Below are positions 1 through 16,221 of a stretch of DNA of 49,181 nt, one piece after another (position 1 is the stretch's first letter; each line of letters starts with the position of its first letter). This DNA comes from Paracoccus sulfuroxidans (GTDB lineage: Bacteria; Pseudomonadota; Alphaproteobacteria; Rhodobacterales; Rhodobacteraceae), in contig NZ_VLKU01000005.1 in assembly GCF_007830335.1 (NCBI RefSeq), forward strand, positions 1 to 49,181. Reading direction: 5' to 3'. The translations under genes were made by a program, and so were the position numbers. Below the pieces are notes generated by a model. It was not told the DNA's origin. It saw nothing but the letters and a program-made list of their open reading frames with translations, and ran no database searches.

Positions 1-1009
<1,009 letters not shown>

Positions 1010-1048
1010 AAGCATGGCTCCTTAAATTCTGGTGTTCGTCAAGGGAGA

Positions 1049-1067
1049 GGCGGGGCAAGGCCCCGCC
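1049..1067 (-). other. Intercistronic hairpin between fusA and tuf
   Basis: A perfect 8-bp GC stem (GGCGGGGC / GCCCCGCC) with a 3-nt loop lies in the fusA-tuf gap. The minus-strand transcript has no U-tract after it, so it is more likely an mRNA-stabilising or processing element than a terminator. Similar hairpins lie between rpoB-rpoC, rplL-rpoB and rplJ-rplL. Confidence 0.5.
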
Positions 1068-1074
1068 AATCCGA

Positions 1075-3198
1075 TTAAGCGTATTTCTTCTGGATCTCGT
1101 CCGAGATGTTCTGCGGCACGGCGTCGTAATGGTCGAACTGCATCGTGAACACCGCGCGGCCCGAGGACATCGAGCGCAGGTTGTTGATGTAGCCGAACAT
1201 ATTGGCCAGCGGGACCATCGCGTCGATGACGTTCGCGTTGCCGCGAGTGTCCTGACCGCGGACCATGCCACGACGGCTGGTCAGGTCGCCGATGATCGAG
1301 CCGGTGTATTCATCCGGCGTCACGACTTCCACGCGCATGATCGGCTCGAGCAGTTTTGCACCTGCCTTGCGCAGACCTTCACGCATACCGGCGCGAGCAG
1401 CGATTTCGAAGGCCAGCACCGACGAGTCGACGTCGTGGAACGCACCGTCGATCAGCGCGACCTTGAAGTCGATGACCGGGAAGCCTGCCAGCGGACCGGA
1501 GTCCATGACCGACTTGATGCCCTTCTCGACGCCCGGGATGTATTCCTTCGGAACAGCACCACCGACGATCTTCGATTCGAACGTGTAGCCTTCGCCCGGC
1601 TCGGTGGGCGTGATGACCAGCTTGACGCGCGCGAACTGGCCGGTACCACCGGTCTGTTTCTTGTGCGTGTAGTCGATCTCGGCTTCGTTCGAGATGGTCT
1701 CGCGATAAGCCACCTGCGGCGCACCGATGTTCGCCTCGACCTTGAACTCGCGCTTCATGCGGTCGACCAGGATGTCGAGGTGAAGTTCGCCCATGCCCTT
1801 CATGATCGTCTGGCCCGATTCGATATCGGTTTCGACGCGGAAGGACGGGTCTTCGGCCGACAGGCGCTGCAGGGCGAGGCCCATCTTCTCCTGGTCAGCT
1901 TTCGACTTCGGCTCGACGGCGATCTCGATGACCGGCTCGGGGAAGGTCATGGTTTCCAGAACCACCGGTTTCGCCGGATCACACAGCGTGTCACCCGTGG
2001 TGGTGTCTTTCAGACCGGCCAGCGCGATGATGTCGCCTGCGAAGGCTTCATCGATCTCTTCACGGTTGATCGCGTGCATCACCATCATACGACCGACGCG
2101 CTCACGCTTGCCTTTGGTCGAGTTCAGCATCTGGTCGCCTTTTTTCAGGGCGCCCGAGTAGATGCGGGTGAAGGTCAGCGAGCCGACGAAGGGGTCGTTC
2201 ATGATCTTGAACGCCAGCGCCGAGAAGGGGTCGGTGTCGGAAGCCTTGCGAGCGATGTTGCGCTCTTCGGTTTCGTCATCCGGGGCAAAGCCCATCAGGT
2301 CCGGAACGTCCGTCGGAGCCGGCAGATAGTCGATCACCGAGTTCAGCAGCAGCTGAACGCCCTTGTTCTTGAAGGCCGAGCCAGCAAGAACCGGGAAGAA
2401 CGACATCGACAGCGTACCCTTGCGGATCAGCTTGCGCAGCGTGTCCTCGTCGGGCTCGTTGCCCTCAAGGTACTGCTCCATCGCGTCGTCGTCCATTTCG
2501 ACGGCGAGTTCGATCATCTTGCCGCGCCATTCCTCGGCCAGATCCTGAAGCTCTTCGCGGATCGGCTGACGGACCCAGCTTGCGCCGACGTCTTCGCCCT
2601 TCCAGACCCACTCTTCCATCTTGATCAGGTCGATCGCGCCTTCCAGCTTGTCCTCGGCACCGATCGGCAGAGCGACCGGGCAGGGGATGCCGCCGGTGCG
2701 GTCCTTGATCATGTGGACGCACTTGAAGAAGTCCGCGCCGATCTTGTCCATCTTGTTGACGAACACGATCCGCGGAACCTTGTAGCGGTCAGCCTGACGC
2801 CAGACGGTTTCGGTCTGCGGCTCGACACCGGCGTTGCCGTCGAGCAGACAGATCGCACCATCCAGAACCGCCAGCGAACGTTCGACTTCGATGGTGAAGT
2901 CCACGTGGCCGGGGGTGTCGATGATGTTGAACTTGTGGCGCAGCGATTGATCCGGGGTGAACTCGGTATCTTCGTGCTTCTGCCAGAAGGTCGTGGTCGC
3001 AGCGGACGAGATGGTGATCCCGCGCTCTGCTTCCTGTTCCATGAAGTCCATGGTGGACGCACCATCGTGCGTCTCGCCCATTTTGTGGTTCTTGCCGGTG
3101 TAGAACAGGATCCGCTCGGTCGTCGTGGTCTTGCCCGCGTCGATGTGGGCCATGATCCCGAAGTTCCGGTAGCGCTCCAGCGGATATTCGCGTGCCAT
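1075..3198 (-). CDS. fusA: Elongation factor G
   Basis: EF-G is the ribosomal translocase GTPase, and it also acts in ribosome recycling with RRF. The 707-residue product is of normal length. The GTPase motifs are in order: G1 AHIDAGKTT near residue 17, switch [13 protein letters not shown]3 DTPGH, and G4 NKMDK. The later domains (e.g. [21 protein letters not shown]) match the family. The start ATG follows a purine-rich GGAAGGAAGG only 17 bp after the rpsG stop, so the gene is translated from the str operon mRNA. Nothing is truncated. Confidence 0.98.
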   Translation of the reverse strand: MAREYPLERYRNFGIMAHIDAGKTTTTERILFYTGKNHKMGETHDGASTMDFMEQEAERGITISSAATTTFWQKHEDTEFTPDQSLRHKFNIIDTPGHVDFTIEVERSLAVLDGAICLLDGNAGVEPQTETVWRQADRYKVPRIVFVNKMDKIGADFFKCVHMIKDRTGGIPCPVALPIGAEDKLEGAIDLIKMEEWVWKGEDVGASWVRQPIREELQDLAEEWRGKMIELAVEMDDDAMEQYLEGNEPDEDTLRKLIRKGTLSMSFFPVLAGSAFKNKGVQLLLNSVIDYLPAPTDVPDLMGFAPDDETEERNIARKASDTDPFSALAFKIMNDPFVGSLTFTRIYSGALKKGDQMLNSTKGKRERVGRMMVMHAINREEIDEAFAGDIIALAGLKDTTTGDTLCDPAKPVVLETMTFPEPVIEIAVEPKSKADQEKMGLALQRLSAEDPSFRVETDIESGQTIMKGMGELHLDILVDRMKREFKVEANIGAPQVAYRETISNEAEIDYTHKKQTGGTGQFARVKLVITPTEPGEGYTFESKIVGGAVPKEYIPGVEKGIKSVMDSGPLAGFPVIDFKVALIDGAFHDVDSSVLAFEIAARAGMREGLRKAGAKLLEPIMRVEVVTPDEYTGSIIGDLTSRRGMVRGQDTRGNANVIDAMVPLANMFGYINNLRSMSSGRAVFTMQFDHYDAVPQNISDEIQKKYA

Positions 3199-3215
3199 TA
3201 AGGGCCTTCCTTCCG

Positions 3216-3698
<483 letters not shown>

Positions 3699-4070
3699 TT
3701 ACTTCGGACGCTTCGCGCCGTATTTCGAACGACGCTGACGACGATCTTTGACGCCTTGGGTATCCAGCACACCGCGCAGGATGTGGTAACGGACACCCGG
3801 AAGGTCTTTCACACGGCCGCCACGGATCAGCACGACGCTGTGCTCCTGGAGGTTGTGCTTTTCGCCCGGGATGTAGGAGATGACCTCGAAGCCATTCGTC
3901 AGACGCACTTTGGCGACTTTACGCATAGCGGAGTTCGGTTTCTTCGGCGTCGTGGTGTAGACGCGCGTGCACACGCCGCGCTTTTGCGGGCATGACTGGA
4001 GGTGCTGCGACTTCGAGCGCTGCACCTTGGGCTGCCGCGGTTTGCGGATCAGCTGTTGGATCGTCGGCAT
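3699..4070 (-). CDS. rpsL: 30S ribosomal protein S12
   Basis: S12 sits at the 30S decoding centre and controls tRNA selection accuracy. The 123-residue product starts [12 protein letters not shown] and carries [11 protein letters not shown] at 41-51 and [13 protein letters not shown] at 84-96. Lys43 and Lys88, the positions whose substitution gives streptomycin resistance in other bacteria, are both wild-type lysines, so the protein predicts a sensitive ribosome. It is the first gene of the str operon, about 200 nt downstream of a good promoter (4277-4305), leaving a long 5' leader. Confidence 0.98.
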   Translation of the reverse strand: MPTIQQLIRKPRQPKVQRSKSQHLQSCPQKRGVCTRVYTTTPKKPNSAMRKVAKVRLTNGFEVISYIPGEKHNLQEHSVVLIRGGRVKDLPGVRYHILRGVLDTQGVKDRRQRRSKYGAKRPK

Positions 4071-4252
4071 TCGGTTCCCCGTTTTGCTTTCGTCAATACT
4101 CGCGACCGATTGGCCGCGCCACTTCTCGACGGCGAATCACGCGAATCGTGAAACGCCAAACCCATCCTGTCCCTTGCGGGGAGGACGGGTAGTATTCCAG
4201 AGGATCAAGGCGTTGGCCTGGATCGCGACCTGTCAGGTTTATCTGGGCACCG

Positions 4253-4266
4253 GACAGAATTCTGTC
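4253..4266. repeat. 14-bp perfect palindrome in the rpsL leader start
   Basis: GACAGAATTCTGTC is a perfect palindrome located roughly +4 to +17 from the inferred str transcription start. It could be an operator overlapping the initially transcribed region or a hairpin at the 5' end of the mRNA. The position relative to the promoter is seen directly; the function is inferred. Confidence 0.4.
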
Positions 4267-4276
4267 GGGTGTCGGG

Positions 4277-4305
4277 CGTATATGGGGATTCCTGCCCCGA
4301 GTCAA
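4277..4305 (-). promoter_or_regulatory. Promoter of the str operon (rpsL-rpsG-fusA-tuf)
   Basis: On the minus strand TTGACT (4305-4300) and TATACG (4282-4277) are separated by exactly 17 bp, a near-consensus sigma-70 promoter. The TGA stop codon of the upstream glycosyltransferase gene lies inside the -35 box. The predicted start near 4270 gives a leader of about 200 nt before rpsL. Confidence 0.7.
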
Positions 4306-5150
4306 CAACCCCAGCGGGGACGCGGCGCGCCCGGCAGCCCGAATTCCCGCGCCGCCTCATGCAGGCTCGCAAGGTCGATGCGGAAGCGTTCGGCCAGCAG
4401 CGCGCCATGTTCGGCGGGGTCGCCGTCCAGCGCATAGCCCGCCCCGATCGCGCCCGAGTCATTGTCGTGGTTCAGCATGCGCGCAAACATCACCCTGCCC
4501 GTCATCTGCACCCCCGACATGGCCATGCCGATCTTCCAATGCGGGAAATGCACGACCGAGCGCCCGGCGTCGGGTGGCAGATAGATCGTCAGCGCCGCGA
4601 CGGCGTTATAGATCATCCGCTGCTCGGCCTTGATCCCGCGCTCGGTGGCCTTCAGCACCATGCCGCGCGAATAGTCACAGAAGAGCCGCCTGTGCTGCGC
4701 CCAAAGCGGCCGCATCGCGGCGAAATCGCGGCGCGCGTGATGGATATAGTCGATGGCGACGGCATCGTCGTCATCCTGCCGGAAGTGGCCCACCACATCC
4801 GCATCCGCCTGAATATGCGGCGCGACTGCGGCCAGGCAGGCCTCGTTGTGCCGCTCCATCGGCGGGACCAGGGCCAGCTTGAACTGCGGGAACATCTCGC
4901 AAAGCTCGCGCAGGTTCGACAGGTAAGGCTCGGGCAGATCGGGGCCGGTCATCAGCACCAGCGTGAAATCCGGATCGGTCTGGGCGATCAGCGCGGGCAG
5001 GGTGACATTCTCGAACCAGAACCAGCGGCGCTCCAGCCGGGCGGGGTCGTAAAGGAACGCCCGGCGTTCCTCGATGGTGTCATGCCCGACCTGAAATCCA
5101 CGCCCGCCCAGATAGGAAAACCGGCAGAGCCCCAACATCTGGACCTTCAT
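4302..5150 (-). CDS. Putative rhamnosyltransferase-like glycosyltransferase
   Basis: The 282-residue product resembles the Rhamno_transf family (PF11316-like) of GT-A type enzymes that modify surface glycans. It starts MKVQMLGLCRFSYLGG and has the acidic run GHFRQDDDDA at about 121-130, suitable as the metal/nucleotide-sugar binding DxD site. Sugar and acceptor cannot be told from sequence. The ATG at 5150 was preferred over an upstream start because that one overlaps the preceding gene; here the gap to the EamA stop is a single base, implying translational coupling. Its stop codon overlaps the -35 box of the str promoter. Confidence 0.75.
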   Translation of the reverse strand: MKVQMLGLCRFSYLGGRGFQVGHDTIEERRAFLYDPARLERRWFWFENVTLPALIAQTDPDFTLVLMTGPDLPEPYLSNLRELCEMFPQFKLALVPPMERHNEACLAAVAPHIQADADVVGHFRQDDDDAVAIDYIHHARRDFAAMRPLWAQHRRLFCDYSRGMVLKATERGIKAEQRMIYNAVAALTIYLPPDAGRSVVHFPHWKIGMAMSGVQMTGRVMFARMLNHDNDSGAIGAGYALDGDPAEHGALLAERFRIDLASLHEAAREFGLPGAPRPRWGC

Positions 5151-5151
5151 G

Positions 5152-6093
5152 TCAGCGCGCTCTCCTTGCCTTTCCATCGCGCAGGATCGCATAGATCCCC
5201 GCCCCCACGATCATGGCGGCCCCGACCCAGGTCCACAGATCCGGCCATTCGCCAAACACCAGCAATCCCAGCAGGATCGCGGCGATCAGAGAGGTATAGC
5301 GGAAGGGCGCGACAAAGGAAATCTCGCCCACGCGCATCGACGCAACGGCGGTGATATAGCCCGCCGTCAGGAAGCTGGCCGACAGCAGCAATAGCAGCGT
5401 TTCGCGCTGCGTGGGCCAGCGCCAGGGCTCTTCAAAACCCAGCACGAAGCCCGACATCATCACCGCAAAGGCGGCATAGAAGGCAACCGTCGAAGAGCCG
5501 ACATCGCCCGAGAATTTCCGCGTCACCAGATCGCGCACCACGATCAGCACGACCGAGAGCAGCGCAATGATCGCCCATTCGTCAAAGGCCCCGGTGCCGG
5601 GTCGCAGGACGACCAGCACACCCGCAAAGCCGACCAGCACGGCACCGATGCGGCGCCAGCCCATCCGTTCGCGGAAGAAGACCGCCGCGCCCAGCATCAC
5701 AGCCAGCGGCAGCGACTGCATGATGGCCGAGATATTGCCCAGCGGCATCTGCCGCAGCGCCAGCAGATACAGCAGCGATGAGCTGACCTCGGCCAGCGAC
5801 CGCGTGACCAGCGGCAGCACATCCCGGCGCGGCACGCGCAGCCGCAGGCGACCTTGCCGCAGACCCAAAGCCAGCATCAAGGGCAGGACAAAGGCTCCGC
5901 GCATGACGATGGCCTGCGACAGCGGCAGCTCCTGCGTGACATATTTGATCAGCGCATCGTTGCAGGCGAACACCGCCATACAGGCGATCATCAGCATCGC
6001 GCCCTGCAGGTTGTCGTTGTCGGTCTGTTCGATCAGCACCTGCTCGGCCGGAGGCGCATTCCCGGGATTGGGCGAGATCAGCGGTGTTCGCAT
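5152..6093 (-). CDS. EamA/DMT-family transporter
   Basis: A drug/metabolite-transporter superfamily inner-membrane protein of about 313 residues. Around ten hydrophobic segments arranged as two EamA repeats are visible, e.g. GAMLMIACMAVFACNDALI in the first and ISFVAPFRYTSLIAAILLG in the second. Substrates range from amino acids to nucleotide sugars and cannot be assigned here. The start at 6093 has GGAGG five bases upstream; an ATG three bases earlier is too close to it. It follows the rpoC terminator and overlaps nothing, and it is coupled to the glycosyltransferase gene downstream, so export or provision of a glycan-related metabolite is a reasonable guess only. Confidence 0.85.
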   Translation of the reverse strand: MRTPLISPNPGNAPPAEQVLIEQTDNDNLQGAMLMIACMAVFACNDALIKYVTQELPLSQAIVMRGAFVLPLMLALGLRQGRLRLRVPRRDVLPLVTRSLAEVSSSLLYLLALRQMPLGNISAIMQSLPLAVMLGAAVFFRERMGWRRIGAVLVGFAGVLVVLRPGTGAFDEWAIIALLSVVLIVVRDLVTRKFSGDVGSSTVAFYAAFAVMMSGFVLGFEEPWRWPTQRETLLLLLSASFLTAGYITAVASMRVGEISFVAPFRYTSLIAAILLGLLVFGEWPDLWTWVGAAMIVGAGIYAILRDGKARRAR

Positions 6094-6228
6094 CATTCCC
6101 TCCCGAATGCGCCCTGCCCTGCAAGTGTTAGGCATGGGCTTCACGGAAAGAAAGCGGCGGCAAGTGCAATTCGCACGGCCGCCGCTATCCGCGTCAGAAA
6201 TGGCACGCCCCCCTGCCCCGCGCATATG

Positions 6229-6254
6229 AAAAGGCCCGGAGCATGCTCCGGGCC
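6229..6254 (-). terminator. Intrinsic terminator after rpoC
   Basis: A 22-bp perfect palindrome (6233-6254, arms GGCCCGGAGCA / TGCTCCGGGCC) followed on the minus strand by TTTT lies 23 bp after the rpoC stop. It should end the rplJ-rplL-rpoB-rpoC transcript before the EamA gene. Confidence 0.85.
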
Positions 6255-6276
6255 AATCTTTCTCATGTCAGCGCGA

Positions 6277-9200
6277 TCACTCGTCGCTGGACGCCTGCAC
6301 CTCGGCCTCGATGATCGGCGCGGCCAGAGCCACCGCCGCTTCGACCTCGGCCTGACGGGCCTCGATGACGGCGGCGTCGCGGTCGGCAGCGATCTTGCGA
6401 ACGCGCGCGGTCGCGCCACCCGTACCGGCAGGGATCAGACGGCCGACGATGACGTTTTCCTTCAGGCCAACCAGCTTGTCGCGCTTGCCCTGAACGGCAG
6501 CTTCGGTCAGCACGCGGGTCGTTTCCTGGAACGATGCGGCTGAGATGAAGCTGCGGGTCTGCAGCGATGCCTTGGTGATGCCCAGAAGCACCGGCTCGCC
6601 CACGGCCGGACGGCCGCCCTTGGCTTCGATCTTGGCGTTCTCTTCCTCGAACTCGTCGCGATCGACATGCTCACCTTTCAGCAGCGTGGTTTCCCCGCTG
6701 TCGAGGATCTCGATCTTCTGCAGCATCTGCCGCACGATCACCTCGATGTGCTTGTCGTTGATCTTCACGCCCTGCAGGCGGTAGACGTCCTGCACTTCGT
6801 CGATCAGATAGTCGGCCAGAGCCTCGATCCCCATGATCCGCAGGATGTCATGCGGCGCCGGGTTGCCGTCCATGATGTAGTCACCCTTCTGCACGAAGTC
6901 GCCTTCCTGCACCGGGATGTGCTTGCCTTTCGGCACCATGTACTCGACCGGGTCCAGACCTTCCTGCGCCGGCTCGATCGCGATGCGGCGCTTGTTCTTG
7001 TAGTCCTTGCCGAAGCGCACATAGCCATCAAGTTCGGCGATGATCGCGTGATCCTTGGGACGACGGGCCTCGAACAGTTCCGCCACGCGGGGAAGACCCC
7101 CGGTGATGTCCTTGGTCTTGGCGCCTTCGCGCGGGATACGGGCGATCACGTCACCGGCTTTCACCTCGACGCCTTCCTCGACCGAGAGAATGGCATCGAC
7201 CGACATCGGATAGCTGATCGGGTTGCCCTGATCGTTGCGGATCGGCTCACCATCGGCATCCATCAGGATGATTTCCGGCTTCAGCTCATTCCCTTTCGGG
7301 GCCGAGCGCCAGTCCGTCACGATCTTCTGGGTCATGCCGGTCGCGTCATCGGTCTCATCACGGACCGAGATGCCCGAGATAAGGTCGACATATTTCGTGA
7401 CACCGGCCTTTTCCGCGATGATCGGCAGGGTATAGGGGTCCCATTCGAACAGCTTCTGACCGCGAACCACCGCGTCGCCTTCGCGCACGAACAGTTTCGA
7501 GCCGTAGAACAGCTTGTGGCTGGACAGCGCCTCGCCCGCCGGACCCATCACATGCAACTGCATGTTCCGGCTCATGACGATCAACTCGCCGTTCGCGTTC
7601 TCAAGCGTGTTCTCGTTCTCGAAGGCGATCGTGCCGTCCTGAGCCGCGGCCAGGAACGACTGCTGACCACCCTGCGCGATGCCGCCGATGTGGAAGGTCC
7701 GCATCGTCAGCTGCGTGCCCGGTTCACCGATCGACTGCGCGGCGATGATGCCGACGGCTTCACCGATGTTGACCAGCGTACCACGTGCCAGATCGCGACC
7801 GTAGCACAGCGCACAGATGCCGTCCTCGGATTCGCAGGTCAGGGCCGAGCGGATGCGCACGGACTGAACGCCCGCGCTTTCGATCTCATCGGCCTTGCGC
7901 TCGTCGACCACTTCGTTCTTGCGCAGGATCACCACGTCTTCGCCGGGGACCAGAACGTCATCGGCCACGACACGGCCCAGAATGCGCTCGCTCAGCGGGC
8001 TGACGACTTCACCGTCGTTGACCGCGGCCGAAGCCGTGATCGCACGCTCGGTGCCGCAGTCATGCTCGCGGATGATGCAGTCCTGTGCGACGTCGACCAG
8101 ACGACGGGTCAGGTAACCCGAGTTCGCCGTCTTCAGAGCCGTATCCGACAGACCCTTCCGGGCACCGTGGGTCGAGTTGAAGTATTCAAGAACGGTCAGA
8201 CCTTCCTTGAAGTTCGAGATGATCGGCGTCTCGATGATCTCGCCGTTCGGCTTGGCCATCAGGCCGCGCATGCCGCCCAGCTGTTTCATCTGGCTGGTCG
8301 AACCCCGCGCGCCCGAGTGGGCCATCATGTAGACCGAGTTCGGCTCTTCTTCAGCGCCCTTCTCGTCCTTGTGGACCGCAGCGATGGTTTTCATCATGGC
8401 GTCGGTGACGCGGTCGTTACATTTCGACCAGGCATCGACCACCTTGTTGTACTTCTCACCCTGGGTGATCAGACCGTCCAGATACTGCTGTTCGAACTGC
8501 TTCACCTGATCCTGAGTTTCCTCGACCAGTTCCCACTTGTTCGGCGGAACGACCATGTCGTCCTTGCCGAACGAGATCCCGGCCTTGAACGCCTCGCGGA
8601 AGCCCAGACCCATGATCTGGTCACAGAAGATCACCGACTCTTTCTGGCCGCAGTAGCGGTAGACGGTGTCGATGACGTTCTGGATGTCCTTCTTGCGCAG
8701 AAGGTTGTTGACCAGTTCGAACGGAGCCTTGTTGTTCTTCGGCAGCAGCGCACCCAGACGCAGACGACCGGGGGTCGTCTCATAGCGCTTGATGACCTCG
8801 TTGCCGTTCTCGTCGATCTGCGGCAGGCGCGCGGTGATCTTGGCGTGCAGATGCACCTCACCGGCGGCCAGAGCATGCTCGACCTCGTCAAGGTTCGCAA
8901 AGACCGAGCCTTCGCCCTTCATGCCGTCGCGCTGCATCGAGGTGTAATACAGGCCCAGAACCATGTCCTGCGACGGAACGATGATCGGTGCGCCGTTGGC
9001 GGGCGACAGAACGTTGTTCGTCGACATCATCAGGACGCGCGCTTCCAGCTGCGCTTCCAGCGACAGCGGGACGTGCACGGCCATCTGGTCGCCGTCGAAG
9101 TCAGCGTTGAAGGCCGAGCAGACCAGCGGGTGCAGCTGGATCGCTTTACCTTCGATCAGGATCGGCTCAAACGCCTGGATGCCCAGACGGTGCAGCGTCG

Positions 9201-10488
9201 GCGCACGGTTCAGCAGAACCGGATGCTCGCGGATGACCTCGTCCAGAATATCCCAAACCTCGGGACGCTCTTTCTCGACCAGCTTCTTCGCCTGCTTGAC
9301 GGTCGAGCTGAGGCCCTTCGCTTCAAGACGCGAATAGATGAACGGCTTGAACAGTTCCAAGGCCATCTTCTTCGGCAGACCGCACTGGTGCAGCTTCAGT
9401 TCCGGGCCGGTCACGATGACCGAACGACCCGAGAAGTCGACGCGCTTGCCCAGAAGGTTCTGACGGAAGCGGCCCTGCTTGCCTTTCAGCATGTCCGACA
9501 GCGACTTCAGCGGGCGCTTGTTGTTCCCGGTGATGACGCGGCCGCGACGGCCGTTGTCGAACAGCGCATCGACCGATTCCTGCAGCATCCGCTTTTCGTT
9601 GCGCACGATGATATCGGGCGCGCGAAGCTCGATCAGGCGCTTCAGACGGTTGTTGCGGTTGATGACGCGGCGATAAAGGTCGTTCAGGTCCGAGGTCGCG
9701 AAGCGGCCACCATCCAGCGGAACCAGCGGGCGCAGTTCCGGCGGGATGACCGGGATCACCGTCATGACCATCCACTCGGGGCGGTTGCCCGACTCGAGGA
9801 AGCTTTCAACGATCTTCAGACGCTTGATGATCTTCTTCGGCTTCAGCTCGCCGGTCGCCTCTTTCAGCTCCTCGCGGAGTTGCTCGGCGGTGGCGGCCAG
9901 GTCGATGTTCGACAGCATCATGCGGATCGCTTCGGCACCGATATCGGCGCTGAAGGCGTCGGCGCCATACTGGTCCTGCGCGTCGAGGAATTCTTCCTCG
10001 GTCAGCAGCTGGCCATAGGTCAGGTCGGTCAGACCCGGCTCGATCACGACGTAGTTCTCGAAGTAGAGAATCCGCTCAAGATCGCGCAGCGTCATGTCCA
10101 GCATCAGGCCGATCCGGCTGGGAAGCGACTTCAGGAACCAGATGTGGGCGACGGGTGCGGCCAGTTCGATATGGCCCATCCGCTCGCGGCGGACCTTCTG
10201 CAGGGTCACTTCCACGCCGCATTTTTCGCAGACGAGGCCGCGATATTTCATGCGCTTGTATTTGCCGCACAGGCATTCGTAGTCCTTGATCGGACCAAAG
10301 ATGCGCGCGCAGAACAGACCGTCACGCTCGGGCTTGAACGTGCGGTAGTTGATGGTCTCGGGCTTCTTCACCTCGCCGAACGACCAGGCGAGGATTTCCT
10401 CGGGAGAGGCCAGCGAGATCTTGATTTCGTCGAACTGCCGCGGCGAGGCCAGCGGGTTCAGCGGGTTGTGAGCAAGTTCCTGGTTCAT
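6277..10488 (-). CDS. rpoC: RNA polymerase subunit beta'
   Basis: Catalytic beta' subunit of RNA polymerase, about 1403 residues. The N-terminal zinc ribbon CLCGK...CEKCG is near residue 72-92. The active-site [12 protein letters not shown], whose three Asp bind the catalytic magnesium, is near 460. A second Cys cluster ([15 protein letters not shown]) is near 886, and the trigger-loop region [16 protein letters not shown] follows. The start was placed at the ATG at 10488 ([13 protein letters not shown]), which has TAGGA seven bases upstream; a TTG two codons earlier is less likely. It lies about 100 bp after rpoB with a hairpin in the gap, and ends at a strong terminator. Confidence 0.98.
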   Translation of the reverse strand: MNQELAHNPLNPLASPRQFDEIKISLASPEEILAWSFGEVKKPETINYRTFKPERDGLFCARIFGPIKDYECLCGKYKRMKYRGLVCEKCGVEVTLQKVRRERMGHIELAAPVAHIWFLKSLPSRIGLMLDMTLRDLERILYFENYVVIEPGLTDLTYGQLLTEEEFLDAQDQYGADAFSADIGAEAIRMMLSNIDLAATAEQLREELKEATGELKPKKIIKRLKIVESFLESGNRPEWMVMTVIPVIPPELRPLVPLDGGRFATSDLNDLYRRVINRNNRLKRLIELRAPDIIVRNEKRMLQESVDALFDNGRRGRVITGNNKRPLKSLSDMLKGKQGRFRQNLLGKRVDFSGRSVIVTGPELKLHQCGLPKKMALELFKPFIYSRLEAKGLSSTVKQAKKLVEKERPEVWDILDEVIREHPVLLNRAPTLHRLGIQAFEPILIEGKAIQLHPLVCSAFNADFDGDQMAVHVPLSLEAQLEARVLMMSTNNVLSPANGAPIIVPSQDMVLGLYYTSMQRDGMKGEGSVFANLDEVEHALAAGEVHLHAKITARLPQIDENGNEVIKRYETTPGRLRLGALLPKNNKAPFELVNNLLRKKDIQNVIDTVYRYCGQKESVIFCDQIMGLGFREAFKAGISFGKDDMVVPPNKWELVEETQDQVKQFEQQYLDGLITQGEKYNKVVDAWSKCNDRVTDAMMKTIAAVHKDEKGAEEEPNSVYMMAHSGARGSTSQMKQLGGMRGLMAKPNGEIIETPIISNFKEGLTVLEYFNSTHGARKGLSDTALKTANSGYLTRRLVDVAQDCIIREHDCGTERAITASAAVNDGEVVSPLSERILGRVVADDVLVPGEDVVILRKNEVVDERKADEIESAGVQSVRIRSALTCESEDGICALCYGRDLARGTLVNIGEAVGIIAAQSIGEPGTQLTMRTFHIGGIAQGGQQSFLAAAQDGTIAFENENTLENANGELIVMSRNMQLHVMGPAGEALSSHKLFYGSKLFVREGDAVVRGQKLFEWDPYTLPIIAEKAGVTKYVDLISGISVRDETDDATGMTQKIVTDWRSAPKGNELKPEIILMDADGEPIRNDQGNPISYPMSVDAILSVEEGVEVKAGDVIARIPREGAKTKDITGGLPRVAELFEARRPKDHAIIAELDGYVRFGKDYKNKRRIAIEPAQEGLDPVEYMVPKGKHIPVQEGDFVQKGDYIMDGNPAPHDILRIMGIEALADYLIDEVQDVYRLQGVKINDKHIEVIVRQMLQKIEILDSGETTLLKGEHVDRDEFEEENAKIEAKGGRPAVGEPVLLGITKASLQTRSFISAASFQETTRVLTEAAVQGKRDKLVGLKENVIVGRLIPAGTGGATARVRKIAADRDAAVIEARQAEVEAAVALAAPIIEAEVQASSDE

Positions 10489-10520
10489 TTTCAATTCCTA
10501 ATGAGTGGCGCGGAGGTGAG

Positions 10521-10546
10521 GGGCAAGGTGGGAAACCCACCCTGCC
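10521..10546 (-). other. Intercistronic hairpin between rpoB and rpoC
   Basis: Arms GGCA-GGTGGG and CCCACC-TGCC flank an AAA loop, with single-base bulges. There is no U-tract, so it probably stabilises or shapes the rpoBC mRNA and does not end it. Confidence 0.45.
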
Positions 10547-10588
10547 GGGGCTTCGTGAGGCAGGGCTTCACCCCGCCATTCGCTGCCC

Positions 10589-14737
<4,149 letters not shown>

Positions 14738-14912
14738 AGAGGGTCTAACCTTTCGTCTTTCGCTTGTTCCGGTCGTCGGGGCCCGACCGGCGCAAGGCGG
14801 CGAATGAGGGGCGGGGTTCCATTCGTGCCTCGCGTCCCACCGCGCGGCTCCCGAACCCCGAACATGCCCTGAAGGAAGGTCTGATTGCGAAACCGTCCTT
14901 CAAGACAGGTTC

Positions 14913-14942
14913 GGCAGGGACCGGGAAACCCCGGACCCTGCC
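14913..14942 (-). promoter_or_regulatory. Stable hairpin in the rplL-rpoB gap (candidate attenuator/processing site)
   Basis: Arms GGCAGGG-CCGG and CCGG-CCCTGCC form a long stem with one internal mismatch 35 bp after the rplL stop. On the minus strand an A/T-rich stretch precedes it, but no U-tract follows. In E. coli the same gap holds a partial terminator and an RNase III site that lower rpoBC output relative to L7/L12; the same role here is inferred from position. The remaining ~170 bp of the gap shows no gene. Confidence 0.5.
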
Positions 14943-14976
14943 AAATTTTTCAAAATCAATCGGCCACGCGGGCCAA

Positions 14977-15354
14977 TTACTTGAGCTCGACCTTGGCGCC
15001 AGCCGCTTCGAGCTTTGTCTTGATGTCTTCGGCTTCTGCTTTCGCAGCAGCTTCTTTGACCTTGCCGCCAGCCTCAACGAGGTCTTTGGCTTCTTTCAGG
15101 CCCAGACCGGTGATCGCGCGCACTTCTTTGATCACGTTGATCTTGTTGGCGCCGGCGTCGGTCAGGACGACGTCGAATTCGGTCTTTTCTTCGGCGGCTT
15201 CAGCAGCGCCACCAGCAGCCGGGCCAGCCATCATGACGGCGCCACCGGCAGCCGGCTCGATGCCGTACTCGTCTTTCAGGATGGTTTTCAGTTCCTGGGC
15301 TTCCAGCAGGGTCAGGCCCACGATTTCTTCGGCGAGTTTCTTAAGATCAGCCAT
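14977..15354 (-). CDS. rplL: 50S ribosomal protein L7/L12
   Basis: L7/L12 forms the multi-copy ribosomal stalk that recruits and activates translational GTPases. The 125-residue product shows the N-terminal dimerisation helix ([22 protein letters not shown]), an Ala/Gly-rich hinge near 36-52 ([18 protein letters not shown]) and the C-terminal domain with [20 protein letters not shown] and DLVEAGG. It lies 67 bp after rplJ. Its mRNA level relative to rpoB may be set by the hairpin at 14913-14942. Confidence 0.98.
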   Translation of the reverse strand: MADLKKLAEEIVGLTLLEAQELKTILKDEYGIEPAAGGAVMMAGPAAGGAAEAAEEKTEFDVVLTDAGANKINVIKEVRAITGLGLKEAKDLVEAGGKVKEAAAKAEAEDIKTKLEAAGAKVELK

Positions 15355-15384
15355 TTTTCCGTTCTCTTATCTAAGTGTTCCAAC

Positions 15385-15406
15385 GTCGGGGTTTCAACCC
15401 CACGAC
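15385..15406 (-). other. Small hairpin between rplJ and rplL
   Basis: GTCG-GGGTT and AACCC-CGAC form an imperfect stem in the 67-bp rplJ-rplL gap, without a U-tract. It resembles the other intercistronic hairpins of these operons. Confidence 0.35.
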
Positions 15407-15421
15407 AGAATTCGGATTGCG

Positions 15422-15937
15422 TTATGCAGCCTCACGCTCTTCGAGCGTGGTGAGGATGCCCGCGATGTTCGAAGCAGGTGCGCCAATTGCGCCAGCGATG
15501 TTCGAAGCAGGGGCGCCGATTGCAGCCACGATCGAAGCGATAAGCTCCTCGCGCGACGGCATCTGGGCCACGGCTTTCACACCGGCCGGATCAAGCGCCG
15601 TGTCACCCATCGCACCACCAAGGATGACGAACTTGTCGTTCCCCTTGGCGTACTTATCCGCGACCTTGGCAGCAGCCACAGGATCTTCGGAGAAGGCAAG
15701 CACGGTCATGCCCGTCAGGTAGTCGGCGATGCTTGCGCAAGGCCGCCCCTCAAGGGCGATTTTGGCGAGCCTGTTCTTGGCAACGCGAACGGACCCACCG
15801 ATGTCGCGCATCTGCGCGCGGAGGTCCTGCATTTCGGCAACCGTCATTCCTTCGTAGCGGGCAACCACCACGACGCCAGAGGCTTCAAAGATCTGGCCGA
15901 GCTCGTCGACCACCTGTTCTTTTTGCGCTCTATCCAC
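15422..15937 (-). CDS. rplJ: 50S ribosomal protein L10
   Basis: L10 anchors L7/L12 dimers to the 23S rRNA at the stalk base. The 171-residue product begins [20 protein letters not shown] from a GTG start with GGAG seven bases upstream. The core ([29 protein letters not shown]) is typical. Near the C-terminus the motif [10 protein letters not shown] occurs twice in tandem inside the L7/L12-binding helix; a related doubling is usual in Rhodobacteraceae L10, so this is not an anomaly. It heads the rplJL-rpoBC operon behind a leader of up to 284 bp. Confidence 0.97.
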   Translation of the reverse strand: MDRAQKEQVVDELGQIFEASGVVVVARYEGMTVAEMQDLRAQMRDIGGSVRVAKNRLAKIALEGRPCASIADYLTGMTVLAFSEDPVAAAKVADKYAKGNDKFVILGGAMGDTALDPAGVKAVAQMPSREELIASIVAAIGAPASNIAGAIGAPASNIAGILTTLEEREAA

Positions 15938-16221
15938 GGTTTCACTCCAAGTTGGGGGTTTCCCCCCGGCTCTGCTTTTGCCATCGGGCCAGATGGTCCG
16001 AGGGCGCGTTCAGTCCGCTTGAAAGGCTCAGATAGTTCCAACCAATGGATCGCGCATGCGCCGCTGATCTGAAAGTCTCGTCTGATTCCCATCTCAGGAA
16101 GGACTTAGCGGCCGCAGCCTGCCCTCCGTCTCGGACAGAGAACACGGGCAGAAGACGAATCATCCACCCGCGAACCTGACTGCACTAATCCACTTTGCCG
16201 CGAAAGCCAAGACCCACATGC
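15938..16221 (-). promoter_or_regulatory. Leader/promoter region of rplJL-rpoBC
   Basis: This 284-bp stretch between the GT2 stop and rplJ contains no convincing gene. A G5/C5 hairpin (15954-15967) sits just upstream of the rplJ Shine-Dalgarno, where a stem could gate ribosome access. In other bacteria L10 binds its own leader RNA to repress this operon; an L10 site here is inferred from position only. No consensus promoter was convincing. Confidence 0.4.
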
